From the NCBI GenBank assembly GCA_023443515.1, contig JAEZUC010000099.1:1-62034 (forward strand): 62,034 nt of DNA, written 5' to 3'. Positions 8,531 to 17,827 of the stretch are shown here, one piece after another (position 1 is the stretch's first letter; the number at the start of each line of letters is the position of its first letter). The stretch is from Bacillota bacterium (GTDB lineage Bacteria > Bacillota > Clostridia > Acetivibrionales > DSM-1351). A program made the position numbers and the translations under genes. Below the pieces are notes generated by a model. It made no database searches. It saw only the letters and a list, made by a program, of their open reading frames with translations, and was not told where the DNA came from.

Positions 8531-10309
8531 TTATCCTGCTTCCATAACACTGAATTGAGAATTATATAATTTATAATAGTATCCTCTTGTCGCCATCAGC
8601 TCATCATGGGTTCCCCTTTCAACAATTGAGCCGTTATCAACATACATAATACAATGGGCATTTTTAATTGTTGAGAGCCTGTGAGCTATAATAAATGAGG
8701 TTCTTCCAACCAGAAGGCCCTGTAACCCTTTTTGCAGTGCCAGCTCCGTTCTTGTATCAATGCTGGAGGTTGCTTCATCCAGTATCAGTATCCTAGGGTC
8801 TGCCAACAGTGCTCTGGCAAAGGATATAAGCTGTCTTTCGCCGATTGAAAGTCTTGTACCTCTTTCATTTATTTCGGTGTAGTAGCCATTTGGCATATTC
8901 ATAATGAATTCATGTGCACAAACTGTTTTTGCAGCTCTGATTGCCTCTTCATCAGTGGCATCCGGCCTTGCATATTTTATGTTACTCATAACTGTACCTG
9001 AGAAAAGGAAGGTATCCTGCAGCATCACTCCCATCTGTTTTCTCAGAGACTCTAGCTGTACTTCTCTTATGTTTATGCCGTCTATCAGCACTTCTCCCTC
9101 CTGAACATCATAGAACCTGCTCAGAAGATTAATTATGGTACTCTTACCTGCTCCGGTGGGGCCTACCAATGCTATTGTGCTTCCCGGTTGAAATTTGAAA
9201 TTTATACTGTCAAGAATCTTTTTGCCTTCTTCATAGCTAAAACCCACATTTCTGAACTCTACAGTTCCCTTTACCTCAGGCATTGGAACTGCTCCCGGCA
9301 GATTCTGTATAGAAACCTCCTCATCCAGCGTCTCAAATATTCTTTCTAAATATGCCATGGCATTTATCATTGCGTTGTAGAAATTCCCCAGATTAGTTAT
9401 AGGTTGCCAGAACCTTGATATATAGCTTGTAAAGGCTATCAGTACACCTATGGTTATGCCCTTCACCCAGAATATCCCGCCAAAATACAGTATTATTATA
9501 CCGATTGTTGAAATGGTTTCTATTATGGGCCACAGTAAGAAATTGGCTTTTACAAATCTCATCCATGCCCTTCTGTAAATCTTATTTAGTTCATGGAATA
9601 TACCCTGGTTCTGTTCCTCTCTTGCAAAGGACTGAGTCACCTTTACACCGCATATGCTTTCATGTATGTATGCGTTGAGGTTAGACTGCTTCATACTCAA
9701 GGCCTGTGTATTTTTTCTCTGAATATTTTTAATCAGCATTATACATATAAATAATGGAGGAAGCCCAATCATACTGATTAAGGTAAGCTTAACATTTATA
9801 AATAGCATGAAAACTATAATGCATACAAGAGTGAACATGTCAGTTATAAAGTTTATAAAGCCGTTTGTAAGCAGGTCGCTGAGTGAATTTACATAATTCA
9901 CAACCCTTACGAGTATTTTCCCATGGGGACGACTGTCATAATAAGAGAAAGGAAGTTTCTGAATCTTATAGAATATGTCTTCCCTAATCTTTTTAACTAC
10001 ATTGTTTCCAAGCTGAGACATGAGTATTACCCTGAACTTAAAACATATGGCATTTACTATCAGAGTTACTACGAAAACCCCTGATAGAATAACCAGTCCC
10101 TTTATATCACCGGCGGGTATCTTGTAATCTATTGCATTCTGTACAAGTAAAGGCCCGATAAGGTTCGCAATGCTTGCAGTAAGCATCAATATAACTGTTA
10201 TAAACATTGTAATCTTGTATGGCTTCAAGTATCTTAAAAGCCTTATAAGGTCTTTCATTTTAAATTTTGTTAATAATTCTTCATCAACATCATATTTGTT
10301 CCTTGCCAT
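8531..10309 (-). CDS. ABC exporter half-transporter, catalytic-site subunit
   Basis: 592 residues. An N-terminal six-helix transmembrane domain (about 20-320) is fused to a nucleotide-binding domain (about 345-580) with Walker A GPTGAGKST, Walker B LILDEATSSID with the catalytic glutamate intact, and a deviant signature LSIGERQ instead of LSGGQ. It starts immediately after the stop of the upstream half-transporter, with its ribosome-binding site GGAGGTGGG inside that gene's end. The pair matches heterodimeric multidrug or peptide exporters (BmrCD, LmrCD, TM287/288 type). The substrate cannot be told from sequence. Confidence 0.92.
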   Translation of the reverse strand: MARNKYDVDEELLTKFKMKDLIRLLRYLKPYKITMFITVILMLTASIANLIGPLLVQNAIDYKIPAGDIKGLVILSGVFVVTLIVNAICFKFRVILMSQLGNNVVKKIREDIFYKIQKLPFSYYDSRPHGKILVRVVNYVNSLSDLLTNGFINFITDMFTLVCIIVFMLFINVKLTLISMIGLPPLFICIMLIKNIQRKNTQALSMKQSNLNAYIHESICGVKVTQSFAREEQNQGIFHELNKIYRRAWMRFVKANFLLWPIIETISTIGIIILYFGGIFWVKGITIGVLIAFTSYISRFWQPITNLGNFYNAMINAMAYLERIFETLDEEVSIQNLPGAVPMPEVKGTVEFRNVGFSYEEGKKILDSINFKFQPGSTIALVGPTGAGKSTIINLLSRFYDVQEGEVLIDGINIREVQLESLRKQMGVMLQDTFLFSGTVMSNIKYARPDATDEEAIRAAKTVCAHEFIMNMPNGYYTEINERGTRLSIGERQLISFARALLADPRILILDEATSSIDTRTELALQKGLQGLLVGRTSFIIAHRLSTIKNAHCIMYVDNGSIVERGTHDELMATRGYYYKLYNSQFSVMEAG

Positions 10310-12055
10310 TTAACCCACCTCCTTTTCATCAAGTCCGTCAAAGTCTCCGTACTGGCTTTGATAAACGCTGTAGTAATAGCCTTTTAAATTCAAGAGTTCC
10401 TTATGTGTTCCCTGCTCAATTATCTGTCCGCCATTCAATACAATAATTTTGTCTGCATTTTTTACGGATGATATTCTGTGAGCAATAATAAAAGTAGTTT
10501 TATTATTATAAAATGACCTTAATGTCCTGTGAATTTCAAATTCTGTTTCCATGTCAACACTGGAGGTTGTATCGTCCAGTATGAGGATAGACGGGTCTTT
10601 AAGTATTGCCCTGGCTAAAGCGATTCTCTGTCTCTGACCTCCGGATAGTCCGACCCCGCGTTCTCCTATGATGGTTTCATAACCTTCAGGTAAGGATGAT
10701 ATGAAATCATCGGCATCCGCTATACCCGCTGCCTGCTTTATTCTCTCATAGGGAGCATCAGGCACACCATAAGCGATATTCCCTTCTATAGTATCTGAAA
10801 AAAGGAACACATCCTGCATTGCAACTGAAACTTTTGAACGCAGTGTTCTCAAATCCATATCCTTTACATTTACATTGTCAATCAATACTTCTCCTTCGCT
10901 GCAATCATAAAATCTGCATATCAGGTTTACAAGGGTGGATTTTCCCGACCCTGTGGGACCGATTATTGCAACTGTTTCTCCCGGCTTGGCTTTCAGGCTG
11001 ACATTTTTCAATACTTCGTCATTATCATAACCAAAGCTGACATTTTTAAATTCAACATATCCCGTTATTTCATTTTTAGCGGGTTTTTCTATATTGCTTA
11101 TTGCTGATTCATTATTCAGATACTCACGTATTTTGTCTGCGGACGCATTAAATCTTTGTATGTCATTAATAAGCCAGCCGAAGTTCCTCATTGGATTACC
11201 CAGTGCCCATACTATAGAGTTAAAGGTTACCAACTCACCTATTGATATTTTATTATTAATTGTAAGTATTCCCCCTACAATCAAAATAATCAGTGATAGA
11301 GTTCCTGCCAGAGTATCTATTATTGGAAGATATTTTGACCATACTTTGGCGGAATCCATGTTTCTCTTTCGATAGGCTTCGTTTTCCTTGTCAAATTTGT
11401 TTATTTCTATGTATTCTGTTGCAAAAGCCTTTATTACCCTGTTTCCGCTTATATTTTCCTGTACAACGGAATTGAGCCTGGAAAATTGTTCCCTTATTGC
11501 AGAGAAAGTTGGTCTAACGTCACCTGCAAGTTTTATTGCAGCCCATGCGAGAAAAGGTACAACTAAGAGCATGACCAGAGTAAACTGCCAGTTAATTGTG
11601 AATAACAGTGATACTGCAAAAATAAATATTGTGGCATTTTCAAATACCATGTAGATTACCCATGCAATAAGATGGCGCACTGTCTCCATATCACCTGTCA
11701 TTCTTGCCATAATGTCACCGGTTCTGGTTGTATCGAAAAAACTGAAATCCATATTCTGAAGCTTTTGGTACATACTCTCTCTGATTTTCATATAAGCTCC
11801 CTGAGATATGGTTTCAAACATAATCTGATACGAAAACCTGATTATGGATTTTATCACCGTAGCTACCAGCATAAGCATACACAGTGTTAAAAGCATGTCG
11901 TGACGGCTTTGCTTAATTACCTTGTCAATTATTATGCCGGAGACATATGGGGGTACCATACAAAGAGCGGAAGCCACCAATACAAATATCAAGGCAATAC
12001 ACATTCGGAGTTTATATTTTCTGATATACGCCCAAACCCACTTTACATTTTCCAT
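10310..12055 (-). CDS. ABC exporter half-transporter, degenerate-site subunit
   Basis: 581 residues with six transmembrane helices followed by a nucleotide-binding domain. Walker A is GPTGSGKST, the signature is canonical (LSGGQRQ), and Walker B reads LILDDTTSSVD, so the catalytic glutamate is replaced by aspartate. This is the classic asymmetry of heterodimeric exporters: the Walker site here plus the LSIGE of the partner would form the degenerate site. First gene of a two-gene operon, divergent from the AraC-family regulator at 12280, which is the likely controller. Start ATG preceded by AAAGGGA. Confidence 0.92.
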   Translation of the reverse strand: MENVKWVWAYIRKYKLRMCIALIFVLVASALCMVPPYVSGIIIDKVIKQSRHDMLLTLCMLMLVATVIKSIIRFSYQIMFETISQGAYMKIRESMYQKLQNMDFSFFDTTRTGDIMARMTGDMETVRHLIAWVIYMVFENATIFIFAVSLLFTINWQFTLVMLLVVPFLAWAAIKLAGDVRPTFSAIREQFSRLNSVVQENISGNRVIKAFATEYIEINKFDKENEAYRKRNMDSAKVWSKYLPIIDTLAGTLSLIILIVGGILTINNKISIGELVTFNSIVWALGNPMRNFGWLINDIQRFNASADKIREYLNNESAISNIEKPAKNEITGYVEFKNVSFGYDNDEVLKNVSLKAKPGETVAIIGPTGSGKSTLVNLICRFYDCSEGEVLIDNVNVKDMDLRTLRSKVSVAMQDVFLFSDTIEGNIAYGVPDAPYERIKQAAGIADADDFISSLPEGYETIIGERGVGLSGGQRQRIALARAILKDPSILILDDTTSSVDMETEFEIHRTLRSFYNNKTTFIIAHRISSVKNADKIIVLNGGQIIEQGTHKELLNLKGYYYSVYQSQYGDFDGLDEKEVG

Positions 12056-12279
12056 AATAAATCCCTTTCACAATGCCAGTAATTTTCTTATTAATTTTCC
12101 TTTTTAATTATAATTGATAAGCTTTCTTATGGAATGGATATTCTTTATCTGGTAATGTACATTATTATCTAGATTAATTGATTGTAATCTCTTAGTTTTC
12201 AGATTGGATTAAATTTTAGTTTGTGGTAAGATAGGATTACTCTGTACCATATTTATTGTAAACAAAAGGGGTGATTCTT

Positions 12280-13128
12280 TTGTGTAAGCCGGAAATCTGT
12301 GCCGAAGATTTTAATCCAACATTGCTGTACGCATTCATTAACCGGGTCAATACTCAAAGCCATGTTACACTACATACACACGACTTTACCGAAGTTAAAA
12401 TTATTCTTTCGGGATATTTTACATATCTAATAGATGATAAATTATATGAAGTAGCCAAAGGGAATATTATTATTATAAACCCCGGTGTGAAACATAAGAA
12501 GATTATTCCTGAAGGAGTAAATATAGAGGAGTTTAATTATGGATTGAGCAATCTACAGTTCAAGGAACTGCCTGAAAATTTTCTTATTGAACCCTCCACC
12601 CAACCAGTTTTTAGTTTGCCCATTCATCAGCCTGAAATAGTAAAGTGTATTAATGAAACAATAAGCGAACAGGAAAAAAACGAGCCTTACTGCGACTTGT
12701 TTATAAAAAGCAACATTATGAAATTGACTGCACTGTTACACAGGGGAATGACTGCAAATAAGAAGAGAAGTGAAAAAACAAGGCTGGATATTCAGACCTC
12801 TGAAAAGACACATATTGTAAACGACATTCTTGATTATCTTAGTTCAAATTATATGAAACAGATATCACTGTATAGAATAGCTCACAATATGTATCTGAGC
12901 CCTGTTTATATCTCTAAAATATTTAAGGAAGAAACAGGCGAATCGCCAATAAATCACTTGATAAGGATTCGCCTTACAAAAGCAAGAGAACTGCTGATGT
13001 CAGGCGATATGCCTATTAAAACCGTTGCAAGAAGTGTAGGGTATGATGATGCCTTTTACTTCAGTAAACTTTATAAGAAATACTACGGAATTCCTCCTTC
13101 AATGGAAAAAAGGAAGAATGCCGGTTGA
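12280..13128 (+). CDS. AraC-family transcriptional regulator
   Basis: 282 residues. The N-terminal half is a cupin-like ligand-sensing domain (HTHDFTEVKIILSGYFTYLID). The C-terminal ~100 residues form two helix-turn-helix motifs of the AraC/XylS family, ending in the typical SVGYDDAFYFSKLYKKYYGIPP. I prefer the TTG start at 12280, because AGGGGTGAT lies 5 nt before it; a GTG at 12271 overlaps that Shine-Dalgarno. It is divergent from the ABC exporter operon, so it probably controls exporter expression. The ligand is unknown. Confidence 0.9.
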   Translation: MCKPEICAEDFNPTLLYAFINRVNTQSHVTLHTHDFTEVKIILSGYFTYLIDDKLYEVAKGNIIIINPGVKHKKIIPEGVNIEEFNYGLSNLQFKELPENFLIEPSTQPVFSLPIHQPEIVKCINETISEQEKNEPYCDLFIKSNIMKLTALLHRGMTANKKRSEKTRLDIQTSEKTHIVNDILDYLSSNYMKQISLYRIAHNMYLSPVYISKIFKEETGESPINHLIRIRLTKARELLMSGDMPIKTVARSVGYDDAFYFSKLYKKYYGIPPSMEKRKNAG

Positions 13129-13135
13129 TATTTTC

Positions 13136-13954
13136 CTATCCGAGGGCAACATCCAGTATCATCATTACCGTAAAACCTATAATACAGCCTGCGGTGGCCA
13201 TATGTGTGCTTTTGTGGCTCCCGCTCTGGGCTTCCGGAATAAGTTCTTCCACAACAACATATATCATTGCTCCTGCGGCAAAAGCAAGTGCATACGGAAG
13301 AATAGGCTGCACATACATTACAAGTGCGGCACCCAGAACACCAGCAATGGGCTCAACAATGCCGGAAGCCTGTCCGTATAAAAAGCTTTTTGTACGGGAC
13401 AAACCCTCCCTCCTTAATGGTATAGATACAGCGGCACCTTCAGGGAAATTCTGAATACCAATACCCAGGGCAACTGCAATTGCAGATAACAAGGTTATAT
13501 CGTTAAGTCCATTTGCTGCGGCTCCGAAAGCTACACCCACGGCAAGGCCCTCAGGTATATTATGTAAAGTTATTGAAAATACAAGCAGTATACTACGCCT
13601 AAGCTTTGTTGATACTCCTTCGCTTTCTCCATCTTTTGAATTAAAATGCATGTGCGGAATAATCTTGTCAGCCGCATACAGAAAAACCGCACCTCCTACA
13701 AAACCTAAAGCAGCAACAAGCCATGCAGGTATTTTTGATGAATTTTCCGCCATTTCTATTGCAGGAGCAAGCAGTGACCAAAAACTTGCAGCAATCATTA
13801 CACCTGCTGCAAAACCAAGCATTGTATTAAGGAGGCGTTGTTTTATTTCCTTGAAAAAGAAAACCATTGAAGCTCCCAATGCTGTTAGCGCCCAAGTTGC
13901 CAATGTAGCAAAAAGCGCTAGTAATACAGGATTTTGACTATTTAACCACTCCAT
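13136..13954 (-). CDS. ZIP-family metal cation transporter
   Basis: 272-residue membrane protein with about eight hydrophobic segments. The ZIP signature appears as HNIPEGLAVGVAFG in TM4 and FPEGAAVSIPLRREG in TM5, with a short loop HMHFNSKDGE between. ZIP proteins move zinc or other divalent cations into the cytosol; the metal is not decidable here. Convergent with the AraC gene, with only 7 bp between stops and no obvious terminator. Start ATG follows AAAAGGTGGG. Confidence 0.9.
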   Translation of the reverse strand: MEWLNSQNPVLLALFATLATWALTALGASMVFFFKEIKQRLLNTMLGFAAGVMIAASFWSLLAPAIEMAENSSKIPAWLVAALGFVGGAVFLYAADKIIPHMHFNSKDGESEGVSTKLRRSILLVFSITLHNIPEGLAVGVAFGAAANGLNDITLLSAIAVALGIGIQNFPEGAAVSIPLRREGLSRTKSFLYGQASGIVEPIAGVLGAALVMYVQPILPYALAFAAGAMIYVVVEELIPEAQSGSHKSTHMATAGCIIGFTVMMILDVALG

Positions 13955-14089
13955 AAAGTCCCACCTTTTAGTTTATTTTAACAATATATTTATTACCCCT
14001 ATTTATTAAAAGTAAACAATACATCGCTCAAAAACAATAAAATAAATAGCAATATTAACTAGCCTGCAAATGTTTCAAAAAAAAGTCAT

Positions 14090-14322
14090 AATCTATCTAT
14101 CCCGCTGTGGGTAAGGCCTGCACCTAAAAACAATGCCGTCGAACAGCTACGTGTATAGTTACTGTAAATAATTGGGGGGTTGTTACATTCGGACATGAGT
14201 GTTAACATAATGTCCATACCCCGGTAGGCTGATGAATATTACGCTGATAATTCTTTTGGCAGAAGCAACGTCGCAAGAACGCTGATTATGGGCAAGAAGA
14301 AGGAACGAACGTAAAATTAATC
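14090..14322 (+). ncRNA. Candidate structured RNA or leader upstream of the CAP gene
   Basis: This GC-richer block in a 388-bp intergenic region contains nested hairpins. CCC-GCTGT-GGG is at 14101-14111. GGGG (within 14174-14179) pairs with CCCC (14219-14222), enclosing GGACAT (14191-14196) pairing with ATGTCC (14210-14215). A CGCTGAT(A/T)AT word occurs twice, at about 14242 and 14280, flanking an AACGTCGCAAGAACG loop. It ends about 20 nt before the CAP-protein start with no terminator visible. I do not recognise the class with certainty: the ydaO (c-di-AMP) GGGGAACC signature and the GEMM (c-di-GMP) core are both missing. It could be a stand-alone RNA such as the raiA motif. The rest of 13955-14089 shows nothing clear. 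Confidence 0.5.
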
Positions 14323-14342
14323 GAAACTAATGGAGGTAAAAT

Positions 14343-15347
14343 ATGAATAAAAAATCATCTATAGTAATTTCAAGTGTAGCTGCATGTGCAATTTTCGCAT
14401 CAGCCTTTGCTTTTAACGGTTTTGCAATCGGAAATACGAAAGCTGAAAGTATTGCTGCACAAGATACAACAAATATCAGCCAATCAACAACAGCACCATC
14501 TAATGCACTAGAGTCAATTATATCTAAAGTTTCACAAGCTACAGCACAAAATAAAGATGTGTCTGGCTCAAATACAGCGGCAGTTAACAAATCAGCAGTT
14601 AACAACGTGACCGCCAATAATTCAAAATCAACAAATTGCCCAACTAATAATAATGTTGATACAACTAAAGCAACAAACAATTACAATCAGCCGACTACAG
14701 CTACCAATAATAATATCGAATCAGCAGATATTATGGATAGACTGCAAAGAATAGCATATACAAAGAATTGTAATAACACTACTGCCAAAAATACGAATTA
14801 CACAAATATTCAGTCAGCATTGAATTCATTTTTCAATTCGGGGCCATCAGCAGCTAAGCCTGCTCCTTCAAAACCATCAGCTTCGAAGCCATCAACTTCA
14901 AAACCATCAGCTTCAAAACCGGTAGCTCAAAAACCTGCAGCAACTCCTGCAGTGAGCGGTGACTATGCAGCTTTCCAGAAGAGAGTTGTTGAACTTGTTA
15001 ATGCAGAAAGAGCTAAAAATGGATTAAATCCTTTAAAAATGAATGCCCAGGTTAATAAAACAGCAACCCTTAAATCACAGGATATGGCTAAATTGGGCTA
15101 CTTTGATCACAATTCACCAACTTACGGCTCACCGTTTGATATGATGAAGAAATATGGAATCAGCTACAGAACAGCAGGAGAAAACATTGCAATGGGACAA
15201 ACTACTCCAGAACAGGTAATGAAGGGTTGGATGAACTCACCCGGACACAGGGCAAACATCCTTAAATCATCCTTTACAGAGATTGGTGTAGGGGTAGCGA
15301 AGAACTCCAGCGGAAGATTATACTGGACTCAGCAGTTTATAGGCTAA
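14343..15347 (+). CDS. Secreted CAP/SCP-domain protein (YkwD-like)
   Basis: 334 residues. A signal peptide (about 1-35) is followed by a 130-residue low-complexity region rich in N, T and S, then a PSKPSASKP-type repeat linker (about 165-205) and a C-terminal CAP domain (about 213-334). The CAP cavity residues are seen in FDHNSP, AGENIAMG and NSPGHRANI. Bacterial CAP proteins of this type are extracellular and linked to the envelope or spore coat; their biochemical role is unsettled. GGAGG precedes the ATG by 7 nt. The transcript may include the structured RNA immediately upstream. Confidence 0.9.
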   Translation: MNKKSSIVISSVAACAIFASAFAFNGFAIGNTKAESIAAQDTTNISQSTTAPSNALESIISKVSQATAQNKDVSGSNTAAVNKSAVNNVTANNSKSTNCPTNNNVDTTKATNNYNQPTTATNNNIESADIMDRLQRIAYTKNCNNTTAKNTNYTNIQSALNSFFNSGPSAAKPAPSKPSASKPSTSKPSASKPVAQKPAATPAVSGDYAAFQKRVVELVNAERAKNGLNPLKMNAQVNKTATLKSQDMAKLGYFDHNSPTYGSPFDMMKKYGISYRTAGENIAMGQTTPEQVMKGWMNSPGHRANILKSSFTEIGVGVAKNSSGRLYWTQQFIG

Positions 15348-15382
15348 TAACTCTATAACAATAAATTAGTATTCCTCCTTTA

Positions 15383-15438
15383 CAGCGGGCTGCTGTACAA
15401 TGAATAATTTTTATTCACTGTGCAACAGCCCGCTTTTT
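15383..15438. terminator. Bidirectional terminator
   Basis: AGCGGGCTGcTG pairs with CAaCAGCCCGCT around a long loop, followed by TTTTT on the plus strand. It lies between the CAP gene and the convergent mscL. Confidence 0.85.
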
Positions 15439-15454
15439 ATCCCCAAAATAGGTG

Positions 15455-15874
15455 TTACCTTCCCTTTCTCAGCAAATCCCTGATTTCCGTAAGCAGTATT
15501 TCTTCCTTTGAAACTTTTTCTTCCTTTATTTCTTCTACTTCATCTTCCTTTTTTCGTTTCAGCATGTTTATTAACTTTACCATCATAAAAACAACAAAAG
15601 CAATTATGAGAAAATTAACTACTTGCTGGACAAACGAACCGAAATACACGGCTACTTCAGGTGTATCTCCCTCTGCCTTTTTTAGAGTCCATTTAAAATC
15701 AGAAAAGTTTATGCCGCCTATTATAAATCCGATAACAGGCATAATAATCTGATTCACAAGTGAATTAACTATGGCTGTAAATGCAGAACCAATTATGACA
15801 CCCACAGCCAGATCGACGACATTTCCTCTAGAAATAAACTCTTTAAATTCAGATATAAATTTTGATTTTTTCAT
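15455..15874 (-). CDS. mscL: Large-conductance mechanosensitive channel
   Basis: 139 residues from ATG at 15874, preceded by AGAGG; a longer upstream frame has no ribosome-binding site. It begins with the amphipathic KFISEFKEFISRGNVVDLAVGVIIGSAFTAIVNSLV, which matches the MscL N-terminal helix and TM1. It then has the periplasmic loop, TM2 (VVNFLIIAFVVFMMVKLINML) and a charged cytoplasmic bundle helix (EILLTEIRDLL). The homopentameric channel releases solutes on hypo-osmotic shock. Confidence 0.96.
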   Translation of the reverse strand: MKKSKFISEFKEFISRGNVVDLAVGVIIGSAFTAIVNSLVNQIIMPVIGFIIGGINFSDFKWTLKKAEGDTPEVAVYFGSFVQQVVNFLIIAFVVFMMVKLINMLKRKKEDEVEEIKEEKVSKEEILLTEIRDLLRKGR

Positions 15875-16018
15875 AACCAGCATCCTCTTATTATTTATTT
15901 GTTTATTAAGTAAAATTAGTATATACAAGAATTATACATAAATTAATGTGATATGTAAAACTTATGCGAACTGCGGGCTTATTCTGCAACTGAAAATATC
16001 AGAACAGCCTTACTTAAT

Positions 16019-16066
16019 AAAAAAAGCCCAACCATCTATGACTTTTGTAATCATAAACGATTGAGC
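16019..16066 (-). terminator. Terminator downstream of hcp
   Basis: Minus strand: a 16-bp stem starting GCTCAATCG and closing with GGTTGGGC (several G-U pairs), followed by TTTTTTT. It lies about 85 bp past the hcp stop. Between them (16096-16133) is another hairpin, CCGGCC..CCC / GGG..GGCCGG, without a U run. Confidence 0.8.
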
Positions 16067-16150
16067 CTCAGTATTATTTATTATATTGGGAGAATCCGGC
16101 CCACCCACAGCACTATGCATACGGGAAGGCCGGAAAAATTGACTTTTAGC

Positions 16151-17719
16151 TTATCCGAGAATCTTTTTCAAGTCCTCATCCGGAGTAGAAATCGGACTGA
16201 TATTGAATTTTTCTACTAATATATTTAATACGTTTTGTGAAACAAAGGCCGGTAGTGTAGGCCCAAGGTAAATGTTCTTAATTCCCAGAGAAAGCAGTGT
16301 CAGCAGTATGCAGACAGCCTTCTGTTCGTACCACGAAAGAACCAGTGAAAGAGGCAGTTCATTGATATCACACTCAAAAGCGTTAGCCAGAGCAGCAGCC
16401 ACCTGTATTGCGCTGTATGCATCATTACATTGTCCCATATCCATGATTCGCGGAAGTCCGCCTATTTCTCCGATATCAAGGTCATTAAAACGGAATTTTC
16501 CGCAGGCAAGTGTAAGTATTACAGTATCCTTTGGTGTTTTCTGAACAAATTCTGTGTAGTAGTTTCTTCCTACCTTCGCACCGTCACAGCCTCCTACTAA
16601 GAAGAAGTGTTTTATTGCTCCTGCCTTAACAGCATCAATTACTTTATCTGCTACGGACAGTATAGTTCCTCTTGCAAAACCGGTTGTTAATGTATCACCA
16701 CCGTTGATGCCTGTGAACCTTGTGTCTACCTTGTATCCGCCAAGTTCAAGTGCCTTGTTTATTACAGGAGTAAAGTCCTTTTCGTCTCCTATATGAACCA
16801 TTTCAGGATATGCAACTACCTCCGTCGTGAATACTCTGTCACTGTAGCTTGGCTTTACAGGCATTAGACAGTTTGTTGTAAACAATACAGGAGCCGGAAG
16901 ATTATCGAATTCCTTCTGCTGATTCTGCCAAGCTGTACCAAAGTTACCCTTTAAATGAGGATATGCTTTTAATTTAGGATATGCGTGTGCAGGAAGCATC
17001 TCACCATGAGTATAGATGTTGATTCCCTTATCCTTTGTCTGCTCCAAAAGAAGGTATAAATCGTAAAGGTCATGACCTGAAATTACAATAAATGGACCTT
17101 TTTCAACAGTCATTGGCACGGAAGTCGGTACAGGCGTACCATAAGTTTCTGTATTTGCCTTATCTAGAAGAGCCATGCACTTTAAATTTACTTCACCTGT
17201 TTCCATAACAATCGGGAGTAGCTCGTCAATAGACATATCACTTCCTACGGCTCTCAGTGCCTTATAAAAGAAGTTGTTAACCTCATCATCGGAATAACCC
17301 AAAACCAACGCGTGGTATGCATATGCTGCCATTCCTCTGATTCCGAATAAAATAAGGGACTTAAGTGAACGGACATCCTCATTAGCATTCCATACATTTT
17401 CCATATTATAGTTGTTCTGTGCTACAATTCCGTTAACCAGGTTTAATTTTTCACTATTAACCTTTTCGATATGTGCAAGGATTGATTCGTTGTCAAAGCT
17501 TACGTTGGTTATTGTTATAAACAGACCTTCGATAATTGTTTTATGAGTACGGTCTGTTGGTTGAGCATTTTGTGCAGTTTTTGCAAGCCCTATCATGGCT
17601 CCTGTAAGTAAATCCTGATTATTTGATGTATCTGCTTTTTTGCCACAGACACCTGCACCTCCTGTGCATCCTTTTCCTCCTGCGGTTTGTTCACACTGAA
17701 AACAAAACATATCTGACAT
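16151..17719 (-). CDS. hcp: Hydroxylamine reductase / hybrid-cluster protein
   Basis: 522 residues. The N-terminal cysteine motif C6-x2-C9-x8-C18-x6-C25 (MFCFQCEQTAGG...) binds the cubane cluster. Further cysteines of the hybrid Fe-S-O cluster fall in the conserved segments VISGHDLYD, TTNCLMPV, GGCDGAK and LACGKFRF. Hcp proteins act on nitric oxide or hydroxylamine and in anaerobic nitrosative or oxidative stress defence. Encoded alone, divergent from a Crp/Fnr regulator, with AAAGGAG before the ATG. Confidence 0.96.
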   Translation of the reverse strand: MSDMFCFQCEQTAGGKGCTGGAGVCGKKADTSNNQDLLTGAMIGLAKTAQNAQPTDRTHKTIIEGLFITITNVSFDNESILAHIEKVNSEKLNLVNGIVAQNNYNMENVWNANEDVRSLKSLILFGIRGMAAYAYHALVLGYSDDEVNNFFYKALRAVGSDMSIDELLPIVMETGEVNLKCMALLDKANTETYGTPVPTSVPMTVEKGPFIVISGHDLYDLYLLLEQTKDKGINIYTHGEMLPAHAYPKLKAYPHLKGNFGTAWQNQQKEFDNLPAPVLFTTNCLMPVKPSYSDRVFTTEVVAYPEMVHIGDEKDFTPVINKALELGGYKVDTRFTGINGGDTLTTGFARGTILSVADKVIDAVKAGAIKHFFLVGGCDGAKVGRNYYTEFVQKTPKDTVILTLACGKFRFNDLDIGEIGGLPRIMDMGQCNDAYSAIQVAAALANAFECDINELPLSLVLSWYEQKAVCILLTLLSLGIKNIYLGPTLPAFVSQNVLNILVEKFNISPISTPDEDLKKILG

Positions 17720-17785
17720 AAAATAGCTCCTTTCAAAACTTTTATTTTAATTTTTGTTTTTGTACTTAATTGACTTTACGAGATG

Positions 17786-17827
17786 AGTATACTAAACTTA
17801 ATTTAATAAATCGGTTGCATTTGCAAC
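17786..17827 (-). promoter_or_regulatory. hcp promoter with Fnr-type operator at -41.5
   Basis: Minus strand: the -10 element TATACT occupies 17791-17786, placing +1 near 17779. There is no good -35 hexamer. A 14-bp inverted repeat GTTGCA-TT-TGCAAC is at 17814-17827, with its centre between 17820 and 17821. That is 41.5 bp upstream of +1, the position of class II Crp/Fnr activator sites. The same palindrome lies just upstream of the regulator's own Shine-Dalgarno, so it could also give autoregulation. Confidence 0.7.

Noticed and set aside
14090..14322. c-di-AMP (ydaO) or c-di-GMP (GEMM) riboswitch
   Set aside because: The diagnostic cores (GGGGAACC for ydaO; the GEMM GCAAA followed by CGGTAGG order) are not present, so I left the RNA unclassified.
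14870..14950. Tandem DNA repeat in the CAP gene
   Set aside because: This is the coding sequence of the PSKPSASKP-type protein linker and not an independent repeat element.
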